DNA of 64,000 nt from Cercospora beticola (lineage: Eukaryota; Ascomycota; Dothideomycetes; Mycosphaerellales; Mycosphaerellaceae), in NCBI RefSeq assembly GCF_033473495.1, contig NC_088939.1, forward strand, positions 3,038,001-3,102,000. The letters are read 5' to 3'. A program made the position numbers and the translations under genes. Positions 12,183-23,900 of the stretch are shown here, in pieces. The notes beneath the pieces are model-generated. The model worked only from the letters and a program-made list of their open reading frames with translations. It was not told where the DNA came from and ran no database searches. Within the stretch, counting starts at the first letter, position 1. Each line of letters starts with the position of its first letter.

Positions 12183-12710
12183 GATTAATGATATTGACGA
12201 ATGGCGATGGTTGAATGACTTGTCTTACCAGGCGCTTCCGGCCCTTATTATGTTCTCGAGAGAGCGCAGTTGCTCTGCTTCGGTGCTACAATTTCTTGGC
12301 TTCCCTGTCTCACGAGCAGTCGAAGTTAAGACATGGTACGCGTAGCGTCCGTGCTAGCGTTTGATGGCTATGTGACAACGTGCAGTAGCCTTGGCCAGGG
12401 TCTTATGCAAGACGCAATTGATCTACACGACGCAAGCGTCGCCTTAACAAGAACTCTCCACTTGGCGAATGCTTTGCGAGACGTGGCGGTTTGGCATTTG
12501 CAGTTCCTGGCCCATTTTGCGTGATTGCACATGTGCCCAACACAAGTGGGGCGACGTGGGAATATGCCGGCTCCATGAACGGCAATGCGACTCTGTCAAA
12601 CAGCAGCCTGTACATGGGAAGGAGATTACAAATGTATAGAAGATGGAAGAAGCATTCGCAGCAGAGATTCGACAAGCACAGCGCAACACAAGTCGCAATT
12701 CAGATCAGAT

Positions 12711-13814
12711 ATGGCTCCATTTGCCTTGACTTTCTCGTCCGCCTCAGCGGATACGGCATCCGCGGTTCAAGTACAGAAATATGACGATGAGAAGACTTCG
12801 AGTGGTGAGCTGGCAGCGGGCGACGTCTTGATACAATTTCTTGCCATTCCTGTCAATCCACAAGATTTGATGGCCATTGCTGGAAAATATCCCATTCAGC
12901 CTGTCTACAGCACCGCCGATGGGTCTCGAATCGCAGGCAACGACGGAGTGGCTCGCGTGGAGAGCATCGGACCAGGAACCAAGTCATCGCTGGCAGTCGG
13001 AGATGTGGTGCTGCCAAAGCGTCATGGGCTGGGAACTTGGCGAGATGTCGCCATCCTCCCGGCTGATGCGCTCTTGAAGATTCCCCGGGATGTGGAGCCC
13101 GTCGCCGGAGCGTTGCTCAAGATGGGCTTTGCACCAGGCTATTTACTCGTTGAGGACATGGTCACTCTGCAGCCTGGAGACTGGATTGTGGTGAACGCTG
13201 CGTTGGGCGTCATCCCTCAAATGGCGATCCAGTTTGCTCGCTTGCGAGGCTGCCGCGCCATTGCGGTGGTGCGGTCTCGGGGTCATGAGGAACTGGAAGC
13301 AGCGCGCGAGCTGTTGCTTGCAAACGGCGCCGCGGTGGTCGTCAGTGAAGAGGAGCTGGAGGAACGCGGACAGGACGCAGATCCTAAGCTCGCGGCAGCA
13401 GTCAAGGGACAGCTCGTGAAGCTGGCATTGGACGCGGTATGGGGTCCAAGTGCCGAACGTCTGGTACGCCTCCTGGCTCCCAATGCGACGTACGTCAACT
13501 ATGGCTCGCTGGGCGGTGCAAATGTACAGTTGAGGCTCAGCCAGGAGCAGATCTTCTGGAAACAGATCAAATTCCGCAACTTCCGCTTCTCACAGCAGCT
13601 GGCGTTACGCAACGATGCACAGGTGGAGGCTTTGTTGACTTGGTTTGTGGAACTGCTGCGAGAGCAGCGCGTACGGGTGCCACGGGTTGACGAGTGGCGT
13701 CTGCCGGGGGACAGTGATGACAGTACGAAGAGGATCGTACACGACGTATTGCATGCGGCGCAGAACAGGGCAGTGGGAACTAGGAAGGCAGTGTTTGTCA
13801 TTCCCGAAGCATAG
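12711..13814 (+). CDS. MDR-family oxidoreductase resembling 2-enoyl-CoA reductase (MECR/Etr1-like)
   Basis: This encodes 367 residues from the ATG at 12711. An in-frame ATG at 12585 would add 42 poorly characterised residues. The N-terminal GroES-like half has VNPQDLMAIAGKYP and IAGNDGVARVESIG, matching the trans-2-enoyl-CoA reductase branch of the medium-chain dehydrogenases. The Rossmann half has GDWIVVNAALGVIPQMAIQ followed by LRGCRAIAVVR. The normal cofactor turn in this branch is an Ala-Asn-Ser-Gly-Val-Gly type sequence, and here it is changed to ALGVIPQ. There are no structural-zinc cysteines. No convincing mitochondrial presequence is visible at either start, unlike canonical Etr1 of mitochondrial fatty acid synthesis. 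This may therefore be a paralogue, perhaps for secondary metabolism. Confidence 0.78.
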   Translation: MAPFALTFSSASADTASAVQVQKYDDEKTSSGELAAGDVLIQFLAIPVNPQDLMAIAGKYPIQPVYSTADGSRIAGNDGVARVESIGPGTKSSLAVGDVVLPKRHGLGTWRDVAILPADALLKIPRDVEPVAGALLKMGFAPGYLLVEDMVTLQPGDWIVVNAALGVIPQMAIQFARLRGCRAIAVVRSRGHEELEAARELLLANGAAVVVSEEELEERGQDADPKLAAAVKGQLVKLALDAVWGPSAERLVRLLAPNATYVNYGSLGGANVQLRLSQEQIFWKQIKFRNFRFSQQLALRNDAQVEALLTWFVELLREQRVRVPRVDEWRLPGDSDDSTKRIVHDVLHAAQNRAVGTRKAVFVIPEA

Positions 13815-14138
13815 ATCGTAAAATGATAGACAGAACGTATCTCCATCTCAGCTCGACTGGCTTGTCGCAATTTGCTGCCAACGTGGTTCTGTGTTCGATG
13901 TGTCTTTTCAATGCTCGCTTGCAATCAGACACTTGGTAGCATAGTGGTGTCAGAAAGACAGTCGTACGCATCTGCCATTCGAAAGTCGGAATCAGACAGG
14001 AAGTAACATCGGCAATGACGGACTCTTGTTCCCAAGAGCCTGATGAGAAGGCAAGACAGAACGCAGTGAAACTCTTAAAATCATATTCAAGGTCTATCTG
14101 ATCATTCCTGACATGCTTTCAATCGGAAAGAGGCCGTA

Positions 14139-14826
14139 TCAGTCCACGTATGTCTTCTCCTTCTCAATAGCAGCAGCATTGAACTTTCGAAGCGTGTCCT
14201 CAAGACCCGGGATCGGCTCGTCAAAATCGATGCGTGCACTGTTCATAAAGCGAGCCAGGAAGCCATAAACTCCATTCAAGAAAAATGCTTCTGTAACCAC
14301 CTGGTCGCCCAACAAGGCTTTGGCCTCGCGCAGAGTATCCACAGACACAATATTGTTGGCGTTGACCTCCTCCACCAAACGAGCCAGCAAGCGCTTCCTG
14401 GCGGTGAACAGCTCGGCAGGGAGTGGCTTGCTTGCATCGCGAAGGGCAGCAAACTGCTCATCGCTGTATCCCAACACCCGTGCGACAGGCTCATTGACAT
14501 CCCATTCGTACGGAGCGTTCAAAGTCGCAGCCGTGCGAAGCACGATCAGTTGATACTCGCTCGCTCGCAAAGCATTGTTCGGGCTCCAGCAAGAGGCCAA
14601 CAGCTTCATGAAAAGGGGCATCTGAACCGGAGCGTTTGCGAGCAGCTGTGAAAGTGTCAAATGTCTGATCGCTGGCCCGACATGGACGTTGGGCTCGTAC
14701 CTTGAAGATGTTCCGTTGGAATGGCAACGTGTTCAGGGCCGCCGCGACCTCTGGCGAGGCCTTGTCGGCTTCGACGTATGGGAGCAGATGCTCATTGGTG
14801 ATCTTGCGTTCGTTCCAGCTGGCCAT
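14139..14826 (-). CDS. Carboxymuconolactone decarboxylase (CMD/AhpD-like) family protein
   Basis: Two exons (14701-14826 and 14139-14645) join in frame to 210 residues. The 55-base intron has donor GTACGA and acceptor TTTCACAG. The N-terminus has LLPYVEADKASPEV, then a helix with FMKLLASCW, and the family helix YQLIVLRTAATLNAPYEW with DVNEPVARVLGYSDEQFAALR. The usual AhpD CxxC pair is not visible. The protein is thus closer to decarboxylase-like or orphan fungal CMD proteins than to a peroxidase. It sits tail-to-tail with the MDR gene. The function in the cell is unknown. Such proteins are frequent in fungal secondary metabolite clusters, which fits the neighbourhood but proves nothing. Confidence 0.8.
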
Positions 14827-17472
14827 GGTGTGCAATGTTTCTTGTTCGTGTTGCCTCAGGTTCGATGAGGGTGTTGCTGCTGAGCTGATCGTAAAATTGT
14901 CCGCGCTGCTGGCTCGACATTTCTACTACGGCTTCTTGCGCCATCACTCGATAGTGTGATGCGTTGTTCGTGTCTTCGGTTTGCAATTCCCATAGTCCGT
15001 CCGATACAATGCTAGCACGGCTAGCGGATGTCGACACGCACGCAATTTTTCGTCACCTCGATCTCGACAATGTGACACTAACAGTAAGTTGCATCTTCGA
15101 GCGTTTCGAGAGTCGAGACTGAAGTGTACGAACCGAAGTAGCCTTGTGAACTCCTGTGGGTCTCCATTGGAAAGACCATCAGCGTGTTAGGCTCTCGCTA
15201 CTGCAGGTCATTTGCATGGGTCCTCGTGGCACATCTGCCGATCAAGTTTTAGTGAAGACACTTGTCGTCACAGTGATCGACAGACTACACACAGTCAACG
15301 CGGATCGAGCCTACCCTGTTCTCAGCCTCTTCGCACGTGCTTTACCCTTGTGTGGATGCAACTTCCACTACTACTTCTGGTATCGTTTTGAGGCAGGTGG
15401 GTCGAATCGGGCCTGTCGCGAAGCCCGATCAGGAGGCTGCCCGCAGGCAACTTCCTCCAGTCTGAGAAGGGTATGGGATCGACCGTCCACTGTCCGGTTT
15501 ATCCTAGCCGGAGTTTAGGCTAGCGCGATGCGACCTAGAGTAAGATATCCTAGTAGAGGCGTAGTAGTTCTAGGAATAAGAATTCTATTATTTTGTTTAC
15601 TAGAGCTACGCTTAAATTAAAGACATTATACTACTAACTAGAATTAGTAGATATATAGAATAATCCTAGTAGCCTAATTTCCTAAACAATTAATAAATTT
15701 CTATTACTACTACTATACTACTATTCTCTTTACTAGTATCTTAGTTAAAAAGTAATATACTTCTTATTCTACTATTTATAACAAACGAGAAACTAGAATA
15801 GTAATCTTATACGCAGTCTATTCTATAACTCGCTAGATCTTTCTTCTACCAAAAGTAGAGTTTGTATTACTAGCCTCCTGTTTAGGCGATTTGGACTCGT
15901 ATAGGTTACGTGCATTATCCGTATCCACCTGGGCTTCAGCTTTAGCAGGCACGTCTGCGTCGCAGCAGTCGCAACAACACTTCATCTACCGGCGGCGACA
16001 TCGGATTGAACAGCCTGGGTTATCGCTAGGTGGGCTCTGTTCTTCTCTTGTGGATCCTTAGACCTAAGGCCTCGCGAAGATCTCCACCTCTTGCAAGTAT
16101 CGCCTATATTGCCCGGTAGCTAGCAGAATAGCGAGAAGAAAAGCAGGCGCAAGCTCTTTGCTAAGCTCGGGCCTTTGACCCTGCTTGCGGTCCGGGCTCA
16201 AATGCTTCGAACACATGGTCATTAGCTTAGCACTGTGTGCCTGCAGCTGCGACTTCGTAACAAGCTTGATGCTCCAATGTCGCCACCTTCTATGCCATGG
16301 GGACATGGGGTCATGGGACCATTTTGATTGTACGATCCACTACAGTCTGCTAAGCCAACATCCACGTGTAGCCATAGAAGGGTCTCGAGAATTCGTGAAA
16401 ACCCCGATCCGGCGACGACTACACTATCGAACACATCGTGCCAGTAGCAGGCCATTGATACCTTTCGGCCCTTTCATTAACACGCTATTGTCTTGGATAC
16501 TCAACGTACACTGGTCTGAGACATGCAGTTTCAATTGCTCCCAGAACCTCATTCAGGGCCATCATGGTATCATGCGGAAAGTCGTCGGCAAGACAGCATG
16601 GCTATTGCAAGGTTCGCATTCGTGCAATGATGGCAGAAATCCTGATCGCAATGATGAGTTTATCCACAGCTATTACGCCTTGCTCTGACTCCGAGACACC
16701 TGTGATGCACTACACAAACCAATGGAGATGCGGAGGATGAGCACATGTCTTGAAATCGTGGAGATTGTCAAGGATGTGGGTCATGGTGTGCATAACTTGA
16801 GATGCGTGATCAATTTACTCACTGTTGAGGATATTGAACAAGCAAGTCAAGTGATCATCATCCATCAACCACTTTCGAACGATCGGTCGATTTGCTGTTC
16901 AATTGCAACCATCTACAGACGCATATACATAATTACAACCAAATCCTCTCGGCTTGTACATCATCTGTGCACACGCGCTTTTCGCCTGAAGAGAACATGT
17001 GTAGACTTCTTGATGCGGAAAACAAAGGAGGCACCTGGATCGCCTAGACTGATTATGTATGCCGACTCTACACTGCGGTGGAGTGACTCAGCACCAGTGG
17101 CTCGATTGGTTGACTGAAATTGTCCTTGTTTGGAACCACTAGCCTTGGCAATCAGCTCAAAAGCTTTGATTGCTTTGGAGCGGTCGATCGAGATCACTGT
17201 AGCGAGTAAGAGCGTGTAAAATTTGGGTTTGTGTGATCAATGTACTTTCAGATGCTATGGGAGTCATTAGAACATCCACTCAAACATACACCACCGTCTT
17301 GATGGCCCACCTGGCGTTGCGAGACGAAACGATCTGCAACGCTCCAAAAGTTTCTCTATCACTCCGGTCAATCTCTCCTCGGCTGCCTCAGGCTCCCGAG
17401 GAGATGTTGAGCTGTCCTTTCTCGTGAGAACGCTCCAACGATGCTATTCCTGAACTGCCGCTCTGCACCATT
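14827..17472. other. Gene-poor interval containing an AT-rich relic
   Basis: No coding gene is supported across these 2.6 kb. The centre is the AT-rich relic listed separately. The flanks (about 15380-15530 and 15880-16320) have normal GC content. A minus-strand frame at 16064-16306 lies in the right-hand flank, but it is short and I cannot place it in any transposase family. The 3' side up to the MFS gene shows only short frames. Confidence 0.45.
15530..15880. repeat. AT-rich, TA-dense relic, probably a RIP-mutated repeat
   Basis: Base composition changes sharply. About 350 bases are dominated by TA, CTA/TAG and TTA words (for example ctagtagaggcgtagtag), with almost no CpA or TpG. This pattern is produced by repeat-induced point mutation of transposable elements in Dothideomycetes. 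No reading frame survives and the element type cannot be named. A second patch of the same character lies at about 19630-20230. Confidence 0.65.
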
Positions 17473-18896
17473 TCACGCCTTCTCCATCAGACCCTTTGCC
17501 TTGCCAAACCTTGCGACAACACAGACAGCCGTCGCTGCTGTCACTGAACATGCGCAGAAAAGCTGAAGACCGAGCCAGCCACCTGATTTCAGTATAGCGC
17601 CTGCCACTGGATTGCCCACCAGAATGCCGAAGGCCGCGAAGGAGAAACTCATGCCCATCCGAGTTCCAACCACTGACAAGCTTGGAGAGAGGCTCACCAC
17701 TGTGGTGGGTGGGAGAGACACGAACGTGCCCGAGAACAGACCATAGAAGATGCAGAACACAAAAAGCCCTGCTTTGCCATCCACTGCAATCCAGCAGAAC
17801 CCTAGGACAGCTGCAAGTGCTGACGTCGGGATGAGCATGTTCAATGGACCGGTCTTGTCGGCAAAGAAGTTCGGGATGATACGTCCAAACACAGATGCCG
17901 CGTTGAGCACAGGAAGCATGTAGAATGCCAGAGTTGCTCCTGTGATCCCCTTGTCCGCTGAGAAGGTCTGGATATAGAAGAATGGGATGTACATGCCTAC
18001 ACTAGAGTCAGCATATGCAACATTGAAGGACGTGTCGCATTCTCTGTGACGCCTTTGACTTACCCATGAAGCCAAAGAATTCTGCGATGCTGAATGCGGT
18101 GAATGGCAGCTCGCGGAAGGCTTGCAGATCAACCAAACGACGCTTTTGAGGAGGCAGGACACGGACGCGCATCACGGCGACGCATACCAAGGTTGTCGCC
18201 AACATGATCGAGGCAATGACAATGTTGGTGTTGCGAAAACCGATCCGCGGTTGCAACCTGGCGAACACGATTGGGTAGATGATGCCACCGATGCTGCTCC
18301 CACTGGCTGCGATACCTGTGGCGAACGATTTCTTCGTTGTAAAGTAAGTTGAAACGATGGCGACGCTCGGAATGAATAAGCATCCACAACCAAGTCCAAC
18401 GGTGATTCCTTGTGCCAGCATGAACTGCCAGTATTGTGTGCACAGACTTGTCATGTACTGCCCGAGGATGATGAGGAACCCTCCTCCGCAAAGCAGGTGG
18501 AAAAAGAATCCAGCATCAAAGAGGGGCCCAGTTCCAACACCGATGATAAGCAACAGAAAGGCTTGGATGGATCCGATCCAAGAGATATCCGATTCCGACA
18601 CGTTGCTCAGGATATCAGTGGTGTAGTATGTCTGAAAGACGCCGAAGCTGTTGACAAGTCCCCTGTAGTCATCATTGGTACCTCGTCTCATTCAAGTGCT
18701 ACTATAACACGCACCAAGTGTTGAAAAACAAGATGAAGGAGCCCAGGACTTGTAGCCATGCTTTCAGTCCTCCATTTGGAGGCGCAGAGGATGCTGCAGG
18801 TTGGGCTGGCGGAATGGGTACCGTTTGTGCCTCCAAAGAGGAACTGCTCGAAGCAGAGTTGGACTTTTCCGCAAGCTGCTGTGCCATGTTCAACAA
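17473..18896 (-). CDS. MFS transporter, monocarboxylate transporter-like
   Basis: Three exons (18715-18896, 18064-18662, 17473-17996) give 434 residues, or 431 if the ATG at 18887 is used. The introns have donors GTGCGTG and GTAAGT. The N-terminal 40 residues are a Ser/Ala/Pro-rich cytoplasmic tail. Then come GGLKAWLQVLGSFILFFNTWG and LVNSFGVFQTYY, the signature of fungal MCT-like MFS carriers. About twelve hydrophobic segments follow, including GITVGLGCGCLFIPSVAIVS and GIAASGSSIGGIIYPI. Proteins of this type carry monocarboxylates or small organic acids across the plasma membrane, and several work as exporters in metabolite clusters. It is transcribed away from the NRPS about 2 kb distant, so export of the peptide product is a reasonable but unproven role. 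Confidence 0.87.
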
Positions 18897-19629
18897 GTTA
18901 CGTCTCAGGATAGACGAATGTCAAAGACTGTGAGGTGTGAACAAGCAAGGAGACGTCGAGCGAAGGACTGGTGTGCCGTTGGATCGACACAAAAGCCTCA
19001 AAGAGCCTCTGCACTGCCTGCACGGAACAGCTCATTGCTTAGAAATCCAGGGCGCTAAAGGGAACATACTAGAGCGTATAGCACAACAGATTGAAGGCCG
19101 TGCTGCCAACTTCTCCTGCAGGGCCAACGAGGCCACCGGAGGCGATACGCGAGCCGCGGAAAAGGCGTTCCGATGGGCCTCAGATCTGCGACAAGCCTCC
19201 AGCCCCGGCTTTTATCCTTAGTGCTATGGGTCATATTGCCACGATTGCGAACAAGAGTTCTAAGACTTACACTAGCGTGGTGGATTTCTACAAGGGACGG
19301 GTGGGACGGGTGAATCGTCGGATGATGTTCGGATCGTCCCGCCCGCCCACTCTATTCTTGCTGCATGCAACGACACCTCGTGCATTGCACTCGCCATTCG
19401 TGGCAGCCTGCGTCGGACATGTCATGAGACTTGACATCTGTCATTGTCTCGCATCTAGTGAGTGGATGGTCATGCAGTACAGCCTCAAAAGCACCCCTGG
19501 GTCCATCGCTATCGGCAACCGACGGGATGTGACTTTCGCTTTGGGCATCCGAGCATAACGCCTTCGAGGTCGGATATTGCGAGCAGATAATGGCGTTAGC
19601 CTGTGTCTCGTTTCCCATGCGTGCTACTC

Positions 19630-20260
19630 CAGCTAAATAGGACCTAGTTCTGCTACTATCTGCAGTTATTATAGGGTATATCTACTAAAACGAAAAGTGC
19701 TATACTAATTTCTATTAGAAATTAATTCGTTTAAATTTATTAGTAGCCTAGTAATATAATAAAGTATAGATAGTAGTAGATTCTAAAAGCTAAGTATTAT
19801 ATCGAACAAAATCTAACTATACTATTAACTAATTAATAGTTTAATATCTAGCTTTATAGGAAGTTCAAATTAGATTTCTAGATTATTAGTACTCTATTAT
19901 AGCTTATTTTTAATAGCTACGATAAAGTACTAGTATTTAGAATATTTCTACTATAGTATAGTATATCCGAGATATTTCTAAAGAAAGCGAATTTATAATA
20001 AGTAAGTAAACTCTTTATTATAACTAGAAGGCGTAATAGTAAGAAGAGTACGAGTAGATAGAGAGATACGTAGTCGTACGAGGTATCTAAGAGAGGCGTA
20101 GAGGCGCGAGAGACTAAATATAAAGAACGAGCGCTAAGGCGCTAAGGAAGTAAATAGGTACCTTAGGCATTAGGTAAACGAGGCACGTTTCGTAACACCC
20201 TTAACCTACTTATAGTAACTTACTAGTAGAACTGAATTCGACACGTATATAGCTTACTAT
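19630..20260. repeat. Second AT-rich, TA-dense relic
   Basis: About 600 bases consist of TA-rich words (ttattagtagcctagtaata, aatctaactatactattaac) with a slightly less mutated right end around 20060-20170. The composition matches the patch at 15.5 kb and contrasts with the surrounding roughly 50% GC. It is most simply a RIP-degraded transposable element fragment. No frame or terminal repeat can be recognised. It ends about 650 bases before the NRPS start codon. Confidence 0.62.
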
Positions 20261-20920
20261 CACGGGTTAATAATCCAGAATGTTTACACCGCGACCTAGG
20301 GGCGTGAATCGAATCGCTTAGGGGCGTACCTGCTACGTCGATTCCCCATCGATGCAGAGTCAACACCAGACTGGGAGACACCACCGCTTCGTTCGCCCTT
20401 CGGGCTCACAGCTGCTCACTCGTTACCTAAAAGAAATATGCCATCTTTTTGCGGCCTATGGATTGCGCGCTCGGATCACGAACATCGTCGTTCCGCTCGC
20501 GAACTCGCATTACCCAGTACTCACCTCGCTCGTCAGCTCGCCTCGCTTGTCCGACACTGTTCAGATTGCTCGAATTGTGTGGGGCTGTCACGTCCCCCAA
20601 GACCCCGAGTAACGCTCCGAAGGCACCAGGATATGCTCACGAAACAGCGGCGTTGGGGCAGTTGTGCACCAGCTTGGATTGCAAGACCATGCGAATACTC
20701 GGAGACTACGCATGCAGGGCGACATTGAGCAATGAGCTCAACAAACAGTGGGTTGACAACATTGATTGTCGTTGTCGGCACTAGTCGCCCAAGCCGAGCA
20801 GGAAACGAATGCCAACATGAAAAGCTGATAAATCGACCGCTGGAATGCCATTTCCCCTCAGATTTGCAGCTCTGAAGATCATTCCTCCACACTCTTTCTT
20901 ACAAATCCACATCGGCATCA

Positions 20921-23900
20921 ATGAAGGACGTACGGGTCGAAGAGCTCTCCACGGGCCCGCTTTTCAGTGTGCGGGAAGCACTGATCGAACGCGTTCGTGA
21001 GGCACAGATTTTCTGGACAGAAGCGTTTCGGGATGTACATTCGCGGACACTCTTCACCACCTCGCCCAAGCACAACATATCCAACCAAGATTGCACCTTC
21101 ACTTTGAAATTAGACGACAAGCAGTTGCAGGATCAACTGCATAGGGTGGAGAAGGAATGTGGCATTGAGCGTAAGATCCTCTTCGAGGCACTCTGGGCTA
21201 TTGTTGTTCAAAGCCATACCACATCGGAAGAGGCGGTGTTCGGTGCCGCCAACCAAGCTTGCAGCCTACTCGGAGAGTTAAGAAGCACAGACATCTATCC
21301 GTTGCGGATCACCACCAGCCCGGACACCAAGTTCGTGGATCTCGTCTCCGCAATCGAGGATTTCCATCGGAGATGTTTTCGACATGGCTATTTCGGCTTG
21401 GCAGAGATAAGTCATCTTTTGCCAGAGGCTTTGCAGAGCGCGGTCTACTACTCCCTGACACCGCTCGGTAAGCTGGACGATTTACCACCTGTCCCACTGG
21501 TGTTGGTCATCTCATCCACTTCGACGCTGCAGCTCTCGTTGCATGCACGGTCAACAGTGGAGCCCCGTGAGGCTGAGATATTACTATCACACTTTGTCGT
21601 GGCGCTTCAAAGTGCGCTCTCGAAGCCCTATCTCCCTCACGCAACAATTTCGAGCATCAATCTCGCTTCTCTTGAAGAGCAATTCACGACTGTTCGTGCC
21701 AATCGCAGCAATAACCCCGAGCATGCTTCCACAATTGTGCATCTGTTCGAGGAGACCGCAAGAAAACATCCAACCAGAATCGCCATTGAGAATGAACGAC
21801 ACGATAAACTTTCGTATGACGAACTCAACATCATGTCGAACAGGCTATCTCGGAGACTGCCAATCGACAAAGGTGACATCGTGCCTGTCTGCATGGATCG
21901 CTCCACCGACTTGATCGTCACTCTGCTAGCCATCTTGAAGGCTGGATCCGCATACACCGTGCTCGATCCTGACGGTCCGTCCGAGCGAAATGCACAGATT
22001 GTCGCCGCTTCTGATGCCAAGGTCGTCATTGCAAACGACAAATATGCCGAGCTCTTCGCAAATGCAATTGAGGTGGACATTCTGTTGACCGCGTGCCGCC
22101 AATCGCAAAGTATGCACGATGGCTACAATCGGCAAGTGACAATCAGCGCTGACGACAAGTCGTACATCATATACACCAGCGGCTCAACGGGTAAGCCTAA
22201 AGGCGTTGTGCTTACCCACCGTGCAGCAACAAACGGCATGCATTACCACAACCTCAATGGCAGGAACCGCTGGTTGCTCTTCTATAATCCCACATTCTCT
22301 GCGGCGCAACGTACCATGCTCTCGACGCTGGTCCATGGCGGCACCCTCATCGTTGCACAGAAGAGCGCCATACAGAGTAATCTAGCTGGACTGATCCAAT
22401 CCATGCGAGTGCAAAGTTTGGGTATTACCCCTTCGGCGCTCTCTACCATCCGGCCATCCGATGTTCCGACACTCGAGCAGGTCACTCTAGTTGGAGGTAT
22501 GTCTTTTTGATTCAGATTCCGCACATCTCGTCATGCGCTGACCTGTGGTGTTCCAAAAGAGAATATCTCACCAGCTTTGGTCACGGAATGGGCAGATCAT
22601 GTCGACCTGCGAAACACTTATGGTTTGAGCGAAGTGACCCAGCTCAACTTCGGCACTCGTCTTACGTCAAAGTCGAACCCGAGGGTCGTCGGGCGACCAT
22701 CAGACACCACAAGCGTATATGTACTAGTGCCAGGCACGACGGAGCTTGCACCAACAGGCGTCGCGGGCGAACTTGGCCTGGCTGGTCCACAGCTGGGCTT
22801 GGGTTATTTGGCAGATCCTGAACGCACTGACAAAGTGTTCATCGACAACCCTTTCGGCAGAGGCAAACTTTATCGTACCGGTGATCTTGCTAGGATGCGT
22901 CATGACGGCTCCATTGAGATCCTGGGTCGTATCGATTTCCAAGCCAAAATTGCTGGTCAAAAGGTCGAACCTGCCGAAATTGATGCGGCATTGATCAAAC
23001 ACGAGGACATTCGAAGCTCTATCACTGTGGCTGCCGATGTTGCGCAGCGGAGAGCCTTGGTGACGGGCGTTGTCGTACAAGCCGCTGACTGGACGTCTAC
23101 GCTACAGAGCATTCGACGTCATGCAGAACTTCTGCTCCCAGGTTATATGATACCATCTTATTGGTTGCGCTTGGAGGAGGTCCCCAAGAACATCAACGGC
23201 AAGGCAGATCTGCTCCGTTTCCGAAACATGGTCGAAGGTATGACTGTCGAGGAATTGTTGGAACAGTCGCTTGCAACTACCGGAGGCAGCACTGCCGTGC
23301 AAGACCCCATGGAGCAGTCGATCGCAAGCATCTGGGCCAAGGTGTTGAACTTGGATCCATCACTGATCAAAAGAGAGCATAGCTTCGTTGCCCTCGGGGG
23401 TAGCTCGGTCCAGGCTATCAGAGCTCTCCAAGAGTTGCGCAAGGCAGGGCTGCAGACTACTCTGAACGACATCTTGTCTGAGATGTCCATCGCTCAAGCG
23501 TCATCAACGTACACGAAGCTTGTGGGTAACGAGGAGCAAGACCTCTTACCATTCGAATTGATCAAGAGCGAGGATCTCAAGCAGAGCCTATCTGTGGATC
23601 CAAACGTGATCGATGCGTACCCAGCAACCGCGCTGCAGCAAGAGTTACTCTCATCTCTTGGCACCGAGCACGACCACTACATCTACCGTCGGATATGGGA
23701 TGCGTCAGGCCTCGATCTGGAGAAACTCAAACGCAGTTTCGAGACCGCCTTCGAGCAAAGCGACATACTCAAGACCAGCTTCATCGTGAACGGCCGAGAT
23801 ATCTTCCAAGTCGTCAGATCAGATGCAAAACTGCCATGGACCGAGACTGATCTAGACCTCGAGACTTTCATCGCCCAAGATGAATCTATTCCGATGTCCA

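Noticed and set aside
16064..16306. 80-codon minus-strand frame as a transposase fragment
   Set aside because: It lies beside the AT-rich relic but has no recognisable catalytic or DNA-binding motif.
16185..16688. 167-codon plus-strand frame near the relic
   Set aside because: Cys/His/Ser-rich random-looking translation with no family.
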